Shown piece after piece: positions 58,270 through 64,000 of a stretch of DNA of 64,000 nucleotides (its first letter is position 1; each line of letters starts with the position of its first letter). The notes under the pieces were generated by a model. That model saw nothing but the letters and a program-made list of their open reading frames with translations, was not told the DNA's origin and ran no database searches. Source of the DNA: Streptoalloteichus tenebrarius (GTDB taxonomy: Bacteria; Actinomycetota; Actinomycetes; Mycobacteriales; Pseudonocardiaceae). A program made the position numbers and the translations under genes. Where the stretch lies: positions 1-64,000 of the forward strand of contig NZ_JAMTCP010000004.1 of assembly GCF_024171885.1 (NCBI RefSeq), written 5' to 3'.

Positions 58270-59733
58270 GTGAACTGGAAGGACGATCCCCATCCCGCGC
58301 GGCTGTTCGACGAACTGCCCGACGGCGTCGTGCGCTGCCGGCTCAGCCCCCGCAACTGCCGGATCAGGCCGGGCCAACACGGGTTCTGCATGGTCAGGGC
58401 GAACCAGGACGGACGCCTGGTCACCCTCAACTACGGCCGGTCGGTCCACGCCACCGAGGAGACCATCGAGACCGAGGCGGTGTTCCACTACGCCCCCGGC
58501 GAACCCATCCTGTCGATGGGCAACATCGGCTGCATGCTCAACTGCGACTACTGCCACAACTGGAAGACGTCGCAGGCGCGGTTCGTCTCGGACGACGACG
58601 TCGTCACCTACACGCCGGACGAGGTCGTGGACATCGCGAAGCGCCACGGCATCCGCGTGCTGTCCTGGACCTACAACGACCCCGTCGTCTGGCACGAGTT
58701 CGTCACCGAGACCGCGGCGCTGGGCAGGGAGGCCGGGCTGGTCAACCTGTTCAAGTCGGCGTTCTTCATCTCGCCCGAGGCTGTCGAGGAACTCCTCCCG
58801 GTGATCGACATCTTCTCGATCTCGGTCAAGTCGATGGACCCGCGCTACTACCGCAGGCTCACCAAGGGCTGGCTGGAGCCCGTTCTGGACGGCGCGCGGC
58901 AGGTCCACCGCGCCGGCAGGCACGTCGAGATCTCGACCCTGATGGTCACCGACCTCAGCGACGACGAGGACACCGCGCGCGCCGTGGCCCGGTTCGTGGG
59001 GGAGGAACTCGACCCCGGGGTCCCGCTGCACTTCGTGCGGTTCCACCCCGACTACAAGATGACCGACAGCCGACGTACGCCCCTGGAGCGGCTCCACCAC
59101 GCCCGCCGCGTGGCGCTGGACATGGGCGTCCAGCACGTCTACCTGGGCAACGTCTACGACACCGAGGCCACGACCACCACCTGTCACCACTGCGGCCACG
59201 TGCAGGTGACCCGGTACGGGCTCAACGCGCGGATCGTCGGCGTGGACGGCGCCGGCCGGTGCGCCGGCTGCGGCGAACCCTCCGGCCTCACCCTCCTCCC
59301 ACCCAGGCCGCCCCGGCCCTCCCTGGCCGAACTCCCCGCCGGCGAGCGCCTGCGGACCGCGAGTTTCGTCTGGCACGGCGACGTGCGGTCCCTGCACATC
59401 CAGGTCCGCAACGACGCCGACGCGCCGCGCACCCTCTACCAGCGCCGCTCCGGTTCGGACAGCGAAGGGACCTGGACGGCGTTGGCCCTGTCCCCGGCCG
59501 AGAGCTACCGCTTCATCGCCGCCAAGGCCACGCCCGGCGAGCAGGGGGTGGAGGTCGCGGTTCCCGACGACGTGCGGTGCAGCCTCCACGAGGTCTTCGA
59601 CCGCGCGCACTTCCCGACCGTGGAGGTCGCCGACGGGACGCTCAACGACGACGTCTCCCCGCTGCCCAGCTACCGCTCGATGGCGGGCCGCCGCCCCTCA
59701 CCCGCGCTCCAGGGCGAGGGGACGACGCCATGA
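58270..59733 (+). CDS. Radical SAM enzyme, AmmeMemoRadiSam/AmrS type
   Basis: The 487-residue protein has CMLNCDYC (Cys88, Cys92, Cys95) and the family-specific lead-in CRLSPRNCRIRPGQHGFC with MVRANQDGRLVTLNYGR. The core covers about 80-300. A zinc-ribbon-like segment follows, CHHCG then CAGCG (about 302-335), and a beta-rich carboxyl end (about 360-460) that I do not recognise. AmrS-type proteins usually accompany the AmmeMemoRadiSam partner genes (AMMECR1, Memo). Here the partner is a SPASM-type radical SAM gene instead, with ATGA overlap, so it is probably recruited to peptide modification (inference). GTG start. Confidence 0.83.
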   Translation: MNWKDDPHPARLFDELPDGVVRCRLSPRNCRIRPGQHGFCMVRANQDGRLVTLNYGRSVHATEETIETEAVFHYAPGEPILSMGNIGCMLNCDYCHNWKTSQARFVSDDDVVTYTPDEVVDIAKRHGIRVLSWTYNDPVVWHEFVTETAALGREAGLVNLFKSAFFISPEAVEELLPVIDIFSISVKSMDPRYYRRLTKGWLEPVLDGARQVHRAGRHVEISTLMVTDLSDDEDTARAVARFVGEELDPGVPLHFVRFHPDYKMTDSRRTPLERLHHARRVALDMGVQHVYLGNVYDTEATTTTCHHCGHVQVTRYGLNARIVGVDGAGRCAGCGEPSGLTLLPPRPPRPSLAELPAGERLRTASFVWHGDVRSLHIQVRNDADAPRTLYQRRSGSDSEGTWTALALSPAESYRFIAAKATPGEQGVEVAVPDDVRCSLHEVFDRAHFPTVEVADGTLNDDVSPLPSYRSMAGRRPSPALQGEGTTP

Positions 59734-61412
59734 GACACGACGTCGACTATCGGGTCGTCGACCTCGACGAGGACGAGGGGCTGTTCTTCCTCACCGGTGA
59801 CCACCGCGCGTTCCTGGTCGACCGGGAGCTGGGCGACCGGCTCCGCCGCGGACTGGACCACCTCACCGACGACGAACGCGCGGAGTGGCGGACCCTGGTC
59901 GACCGGGGCCTGGTCTCGTCGGTCAACCGGGACGTCCTGCGCGCCAGCACCGCCGAGGACGGCGCCGACCTGGCCATCAACGTCAACCTCACCAACGTCT
60001 GCAACCTGGCGTGCACCTACTGTTTCGCCGACGGCGGTGACTACGGCCGCATCACCGAGGCCATGGGGTCGGACAGCGTCGACCACATCTTCGCCTTCGT
60101 CGAGCGCCACCTCACGCCCAGCCGCTCGGTCCGCCTGGAGTTCTTCGGCGGCGAGCCGCTGGCCAACTTCCCGGTCCTGCGCGCGGTCTGCGACGGCTCC
60201 GAGCGGTTCGCCGCCGAGCACGGCGTCCGGTTCGTGTACCGGATCTCCACGAACCTCACGCTGCTTCCCGAGGGCGTGCTCGACCTGTTCGCCCGGCACC
60301 GCTTCATCGTCTCGGTCTCCATCGACGGGTGCCGCGAGGCGCAGGACGCCAACCGCCCCGCCAAGGGCGGCCAGGGCTCCTACGACCGGGTCATCCGCAA
60401 CGTCCACGCCGTCCGCGCGGCGAGCGAGGACATCACCCTCGTGGCCAGGATGACCGTGGCGCGGCGGGAGCCGTCGCTGTCGCACAACGTGCGGGAGTTG
60501 TGGAAGCTCAACGTTTTCGACTACTTCCAGATCTATCCCGGTGTCTTCCCGGTCGACGACGACGGATCTCCCACGGGGACGGGCGGCCGGTCGCCGGGCG
60601 GGCCGGTGTTCGTCGAGATCGGTCGTCGACCCCCGGCCGACGAGTTGGCTACTCCGGCAACCCCAGCAACCCCGGCGACCCAGGGGACCTGGGGGACCGG
60701 TGGATGCGGCGCGGCCGCGTCGGCGTCCTCCGCGAAACGCCACGTGAACTTCTTCCTCCAGGACGGCATGGTCGAGCAGTTCCGCGAGTTCCTGCGGACC
60801 TACCCGAGCCTGTTCACCCCGGAGAACCGGTTCAAGGGAGTGCTGGAGTACGAGCGGACCGCGCAGATGGTGCTGGAGGGGAGGCTCGCCCTCGCGTTCT
60901 GCTCCGGCGGGCGCACGTACTTCACACACTCCCCGAACCACTCGATCAGTCCGTGCCACCGGTTGGTGGGGGAGCCCGACTTCGACGTGGGGACGGGGGA
61001 GACCGGGCTCACGCGGTCCGTGGCCGACTGGCGGCGGTCCGTCGACAGCCATCCGGTGTGCGGCCGCTGCTGGGCCCGCTACCTCTGCGGAGGTGGCTGC
61101 AAACAGGAGAACCACGTGGCGACCGGGGACATCGGCGTCCTCAACGACGAGTCCTGCCGTTACCAACTGTTGCTCGCCGAGGAAGTGCTGCGCATGGTGG
61201 GGCGCTCGTCGCCCGACTACCGCGACCGGGACCGACGGCGGTTCGACGACCTGTTCGTCTCCTGTGGACGGCCGGTCGTCCCGAACCACCGGGTCGGGAC
61301 CGAACGGGTCCACCTGGCGGGGCTCCACCACTTCCGTCCCGTCCTCCCCATGCCCCGACCCGCCCCAGAGCCCGTGTCGTCGGCGAGGAACCAGGACGGG
61401 GGTCGACGGTGA
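59730..61412 (+). CDS. Radical SAM/SPASM peptide-modifying enzyme
   Basis: The 560-residue protein starts with a PqqD/RRE-like region (1-65: YRVVDLDEDEGLFFLTGD... LVDRGLVSSV), then the radical SAM core with CNLACTYC (Cys91, Cys95, Cys98) and EFFGGEPLANF, and a SPASM-like end with CGRCWARYLCGGGCKQENH. These are the features of enzymes that crosslink or rearrange ribosomal peptides. A proline/threonine repeat insertion (about 305-325, 60651-60700) splits the core from the auxiliary domain. The stop overlaps the start of a 26-codon gene by 4 bp, which is the likely substrate. Confidence 0.85.
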   Translation: MRHDVDYRVVDLDEDEGLFFLTGDHRAFLVDRELGDRLRRGLDHLTDDERAEWRTLVDRGLVSSVNRDVLRASTAEDGADLAINVNLTNVCNLACTYCFADGGDYGRITEAMGSDSVDHIFAFVERHLTPSRSVRLEFFGGEPLANFPVLRAVCDGSERFAAEHGVRFVYRISTNLTLLPEGVLDLFARHRFIVSVSIDGCREAQDANRPAKGGQGSYDRVIRNVHAVRAASEDITLVARMTVARREPSLSHNVRELWKLNVFDYFQIYPGVFPVDDDGSPTGTGGRSPGGPVFVEIGRRPPADELATPATPATPATQGTWGTGGCGAAASASSAKRHVNFFLQDGMVEQFREFLRTYPSLFTPENRFKGVLEYERTAQMVLEGRLALAFCSGGRTYFTHSPNHSISPCHRLVGEPDFDVGTGETGLTRSVADWRRSVDSHPVCGRCWARYLCGGGCKQENHVATGDIGVLNDESCRYQLLLAEEVLRMVGRSSPDYRDRDRRRFDDLFVSCGRPVVPNHRVGTERVHLAGLHHFRPVLPMPRPAPEPVSSARNQDGGRR

Positions 61413-61489
61413 TCACACGGCGGAACATCCACCCGTATCCGTTCAAGTACCCGCCGGTCGCTGTTGATCAGGTTGGCGGTGAATGCTGA
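61409..61489 (+). CDS. 26-residue candidate RiPP precursor
   Basis: A 26-residue peptide, MITRRNIHPYPFKYPPVAV then DQVGGEC, translated from a GTG that overlaps the radical SAM/SPASM stop (GTGA). It is followed 11 bp later by a strong terminator, so it is a genuine last cistron. Aromatic residues alternate with Pro and Lys (HPYPFKYPP), good targets for radical crosslinking; it ends in Cys. No homologue is known to me. It could instead be a small protein subunit that the enzymes modify. Confidence 0.6.
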   Translation: MITRRNIHPYPFKYPPVAVDQVGGEC

Positions 61490-61499
61490 CTGCCCCGGT

Positions 61500-61534
61500 G
61501 CCCGATCCTCGCCCTCGGCGGGGGAGGATCGGGC
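61500..61534 (+). terminator. Terminator of the radical SAM operon
   Basis: A perfect 11-bp stem, 61500-61510 with 61524-61534, and a 13-base loop, starting 10 bp after the peptide stop. It also suits termination of the convergent methyltransferase gene. Confidence 0.8.
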
Positions 61535-61610
61535 ACCAGGACCGGCGTGAGCCGCGATCACATGGCGCTGGATGTTCCGTGATGGCGCGAGTCGTCCAGC
61601 GCCGGGCGTT

Positions 61611-62198
61611 TCACCGCCGCTTCAACGCGACCAGTTCGCCCTTGCCGATCTCCAGAGTGGTCGTGACCAGCTCAGGGTCGTTCTCGACGATCTCGCGCAG
61701 TGGTTCCATCTCGTCCACGTGGGACAGCGCGTTGTCGGCGATGAGCACGCCGCCGGGCCGGAGCACGCGCGACGGGTGGGGCCACCAGTTCGGGTACTCG
61801 GTGCGTTCGGCGTCGAGGAAGAGCAGGTCCACGCTCTCGTCGGGGAGGGACGCCAGGATCGACCCGCCGTCGCCGTGCCGGAAGTCGACGTACTCCGCGA
61901 GGCCGGCGCGGGCGACGTCGGCGGCCGCGGCGCGCTGGGCGTCCGCGTCGACGTCGACGCTGGTCACGCGCCCGCCGGTCGCCCGAGCCGCGTCGCCCAG
62001 CCACAGCGTCGACATCCCTCGGGACGTGCCGATCTCCACGATGTCGCGCGCGCCGACGGCCTGGGCGAGGAACCACAGGAACCGGCCGGCGTCGACCTCC
62101 AGGACGCGCCAGCGCCGCAGCCGGTCGGGCTCACCGGCATCGTGTCTCGCGGCCTGCTCGGCCAGATCCCGCACCACCCCGCGCAACGCTGCGTCCAT
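61611..62198 (-). CDS. Class I O-methyltransferase (caffeoyl-CoA type)
   Basis: The 195-residue protein has the SAM motif IVEIGTSRGMSTLWLG, the acidic strand VTSVDVDADAQRAA, the metal-site stretch DLLFLDAERTEYPNWW and LRPGGVLIADNALS. This is the small divalent cation-dependent O-methyltransferase family that acts on catechol-like or tRNA/small-molecule hydroxyls. It is convergent with the radical SAM operon, sharing the terminator region. A role in tailoring a radical-modified product is possible but unsupported by orientation. Confidence 0.83.
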   Translation of the reverse strand: MDAALRGVVRDLAEQAARHDAGEPDRLRRWRVLEVDAGRFLWFLAQAVGARDIVEIGTSRGMSTLWLGDAARATGGRVTSVDVDADAQRAAAADVARAGLAEYVDFRHGDGGSILASLPDESVDLLFLDAERTEYPNWWPHPSRVLRPGGVLIADNALSHVDEMEPLREIVENDPELVTTTLEIGKGELVALKRR

Positions 62199-62318
62199 GG
62201 GGTCTCCCTCGTTGTTCGGACAACATTGACCGGTCCCGACATCCTTGACCCGCGGGATGCTGGGAGCAACGGGTCGTTGGGTTGATCACGCCGGACGCGG
62301 GAGAGCCACCAGCCGTGG

Positions 62319-62357
62319 TGTGCCGGGCCCGCGTGGTGCGCACGCGGGCCCGACACA
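62319..62357 (-). terminator. Terminator of the chitinase gene
   Basis: A 17-bp stem with one mismatch (62319-62335 with 62341-62357) and a 5-base loop lies directly after the chitinase stop on the minus strand. There is no U-run, as usual in high-GC actinomycetes. Confidence 0.75.
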
Positions 62358-62364
62358 CCGTTGC

Positions 62365-64000
62365 CTACGGCAGTCCGTTGAGGAACGGTCGGTGGCTGTT
62401 CTGGAACTCCCACCTGTAGTAGCGGTCCCAGTTGATCGACCACGTCATCAGGCCGCGGATGGCGGGCGAAGCCCCACCGCGCAGCGCGTAGCTCCCGCAG
62501 TTCTGGTTGCGTGCCAGGCAGTTCAGCGCCTGGTGCACCGCCGCCGGAGCGGTGTGCCCGTTGCCGGCGCTGACCGCCGCCGGCAGGCCGAAGGCGATCT
62601 GGTCCTCCCGCAGGCCGGGGAACGTATGGCCCGTCCTGGCGACCGGGAAACCGGCCTTGAGCATGTCGGTCATCGCGATGTGGAAGTCCGCGCCTCCCAT
62701 GGTGTGGTACTGGTTGTCCAGTCCCATTACGGGGCCGGAGTTGTAGTCCTGCACGTGCAGCACGGTCAGCGCGTCCCGCATCGCGTGGATCACGGGCAGG
62801 TAGGACCCGGTGCGGTTGTCCCCGCCGCCGGCTCCGCCGTAGAACTGGTAGCCCACCTGCACGAAGAACGTCTCCGGGGCCATGGTGAGCACGAACCTGT
62901 CGCCGTAGCGGGACTTCAACGTGCGCAGCGCCGAGATCAGGTTCACGATGACCGGCGCCGTCGGGTTGCGGAAGTCCGTGTCACCGGGGTTGAGGTACAG
63001 CGAGTGGCCCTCGAAGTCGATGTCCAGACCGTCCAGCCCGTACTTGTCGATGATGGCCGACACCGACTGGACGAACTTGTCGCGTGCCGCCGTGGTGGTG
63101 AGCTGGACCTGGCCGTTGGCCCCGCCGATGGAGATCAGCACCTTCTTGCCCTTGGCCTGTTTCGCGCGGATCGCCGCGACGAACTCGGCCTCGGACTCGA
63201 CGGTCGGGCACTCCGAGACCGGGCACAGCGTGAACCTGATGTCGCCAGAGGTCACCGAGGTCGGCTCGCCGAAGGCGAGGTTGATGACGTCCCACGCGTC
63301 CGGCACGTCGGCCATCCGCAGGTACCCGGACCCGTTGGCGAAGCTCGCGTGCAGGTAGCCGATGAGAGCGTGTCGGGGCAGGCCCGTCTGGGGACAGCCC
63401 GAGGTCGTCGCGGTCACGGGAGCGCTGCGGGCGGACTCCCCGACGGAGCTGTACGCCGTCACCGTGTAGGTCCGGCTCGTGCAGGCCGGCAGGTCCGAGA
63501 AGGTGGCCGTGGTGTCGGTGACGGTCGTGCGGAGGTCGCTTCCCTCGTACACGCGGTAGCCGGTCGCGCCCTGGACGGCGTCCCAGCGGATCGTGACGCT
63601 CGCGGGGGTGGTGCCGGTGACCCGCACGTTGCCGGGGGTCGCGGGCAGTCCCGGTGTTCCGCCGCCACCGCAGTCGGCCCCGTTGAGGCGGCAGTTCTGC
63701 GGGGAACCGGGTCCGCTGGCCAGGAAGCCGAAGCTGACGCTGGCGCCGGGCGGGATGCTGGCGTTGTACTCGCGGTTGGTGAACGTGTGGTGGGTGCCGC
63801 TCGACGAGAGCAGCGCGTCCCAGAAGCTGCCGAGGGTGGTGCCGGCCGGCAGGTCGAACTCGACCCGCCAGCCGGAGATCGCGGTGGTCCCCTGGTTGGT
63901 GATCGTGTACTTGCCCTCCCAGTTGGACCCCCAGTCCGCGACCTTCACGAACGCCGCGGACTCCCCGGCGGCGAGCGCCGGGGCGGTGGGGAGCAGCGCC
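62365..64000 (-). CDS. GH18 chitinase with CBM2 and FnIII, 5' end cut by window
   Basis: A secreted chitinase running off the right edge. In order: the end of a signal peptide (ALLPTAPALAAGE), a cellulose/chitin-binding CBM2 module (VADWGSNWEGKYTITNQG... GWRVEFDLPAG), a short Gly-rich linker, a fibronectin III module (ATPGNVRVTGTTPASVTIRWDA... ), and the GH18 barrel. The catalytic DxxDxDxE is YGLDGLDIDFEG, with acid Glu present, and SIGGANG is the conserved strand 3. At least 545 residues are visible. It degrades chitin outside the cell, as in most soil actinomycetes, and is unrelated to the clusters to its left. Confidence 0.92.
   Translation of the reverse strand, partial: ALLPTAPALAAGESAAFVKVADWGSNWEGKYTITNQGTTAISGWRVEFDLPAGTTLGSFWDALLSSSGTHHTFTNREYNASIPPGASVSFGFLASGPGSPQNCRLNGADCGGGGTPGLPATPGNVRVTGTTPASVTIRWDAVQGATGYRVYEGSDLRTTVTDTTATFSDLPACTSRTYTVTAYSSVGESARSAPVTATTSGCPQTGLPRHALIGYLHASFANGSGYLRMADVPDAWDVINLAFGEPTSVTSGDIRFTLCPVSECPTVESEAEFVAAIRAKQAKGKKVLISIGGANGQVQLTTTAARDKFVQSVSAIIDKYGLDGLDIDFEGHSLYLNPGDTDFRNPTAPVIVNLISALRTLKSRYGDRFVLTMAPETFFVQVGYQFYGGAGGGDNRTGSYLPVIHAMRDALTVLHVQDYNSGPVMGLDNQYHTMGGADFHIAMTDMLKAGFPVARTGHTFPGLREDQIAFGLPAAVSAGNGHTAPAAVHQALNCLARNQNCGSYALRGGASPAIRGLMTWSINWDRYYRWEFQNSHRPFLNGLP

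Noticed and set aside
1-64000. CRISPR arrays and tRNA/rRNA genes
   Set aside because: The tandem repeats present are in-frame coding or junction repeats without spacers, and no T-loop-type tRNA signature or rRNA stretch was seen.

Overview
The window is 64 kb of very GC-rich chromosomal DNA with frequent GTG starts, start/stop overlaps (ATGA, GTGA) and several natural-product gene clusters. This points to a filamentous actinomycete, probably a Pseudonocardiales-type genus (inference from composition and gene content; there is no rRNA or other taxonomic marker here).

Region by region. (1) 1-6.1 kb: a worn chromosomal stretch with a G/T-rich edge, truncated remnants of a thioester reductase, a YbdK-like glutamate-cysteine ligase and an MMPL transporter, plus intact genes for a beta-lactamase-fold serine hydrolase with a divergent MarR-type regulator, an ABM-domain protein and a VWA protein. 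(2) 6.1-13.3 kb: a cation-transport locus. An ArsR-type repressor is divergent from mgtA-type P-ATPase, mgtC, a two-domain ABC permease and an ABC ATPase with a C-terminal AAA-associated domain; a highly structured leader precedes mgtA. (3) 13.9-25 kb: genes of largely unknown role. Two tandem paralogues carry a Cys/His hydrolase-like signature, two tandem ~600-residue paralogues have no family I recognise, then come a PNPOx-fold flavoprotein and an Orn/Lys/Arg decarboxylase paired with a 2,4-diaminopentanoate dehydrogenase-like enzyme. (4) 25.5-33.1 kb: a YcaO RiPP cluster with a P450, three nearly identical precursor peptides on a 206-bp tandem repeat, two strong hairpins, a fused E1-like/YcaO cyclodehydratase, an amidohydrolase, a SagB-type dehydrogenase and an O-methyltransferase. 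Each precursor has five adjacent Cys/Ser/Thr residues followed by Phe-Val-Val and an acidic tail, which suggests polyazole (YM-216391/telomestatin-like) macrocycles.

(5) 33.5-56.2 kb: a peptidyl-nucleoside cluster of the blasticidin S/mildiomycin type. Genes can be read as CMP to cytosine (MilB/BlsM-like N-glycosidase), UDP-glucose to UDP-glucuronate (UGDH), cytosylglucuronate synthase plus a related protein, BlsE-like radical SAM decarboxylase, DegT aminotransferase, a KamA-family aminomutase that may make a beta-amino acid, a guanidinoacetate-methyltransferase-like enzyme, an ATP-grasp ligase, an MFS exporter, two LuxR-type regulators, a double GNAT, a MazG-like pyrophosphatase and an ABC-F ribosome-protection protein. 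Extra, unusual members are a caspase/CHAT-like protein with a zinc-ribbon-like segment and an adenylation domain/acyl-CoA dehydrogenase/carrier protein cassette. The cluster is interrupted at 52.6-53.9 kb by pseudogene debris and an internally deleted IS30-type element.

(6) 56.4-64 kb: an NYN-domain nuclease-like protein, a gene-poor kilobase, then a tightly coupled operon of two radical SAM proteins and a 26-residue peptide closed by a perfect terminator hairpin (a second candidate RiPP system), an O-methyltransferase and a GH18 chitinase that runs off the right edge.

All family assignments are by eye from motifs and overall sequence character; no database search was possible.
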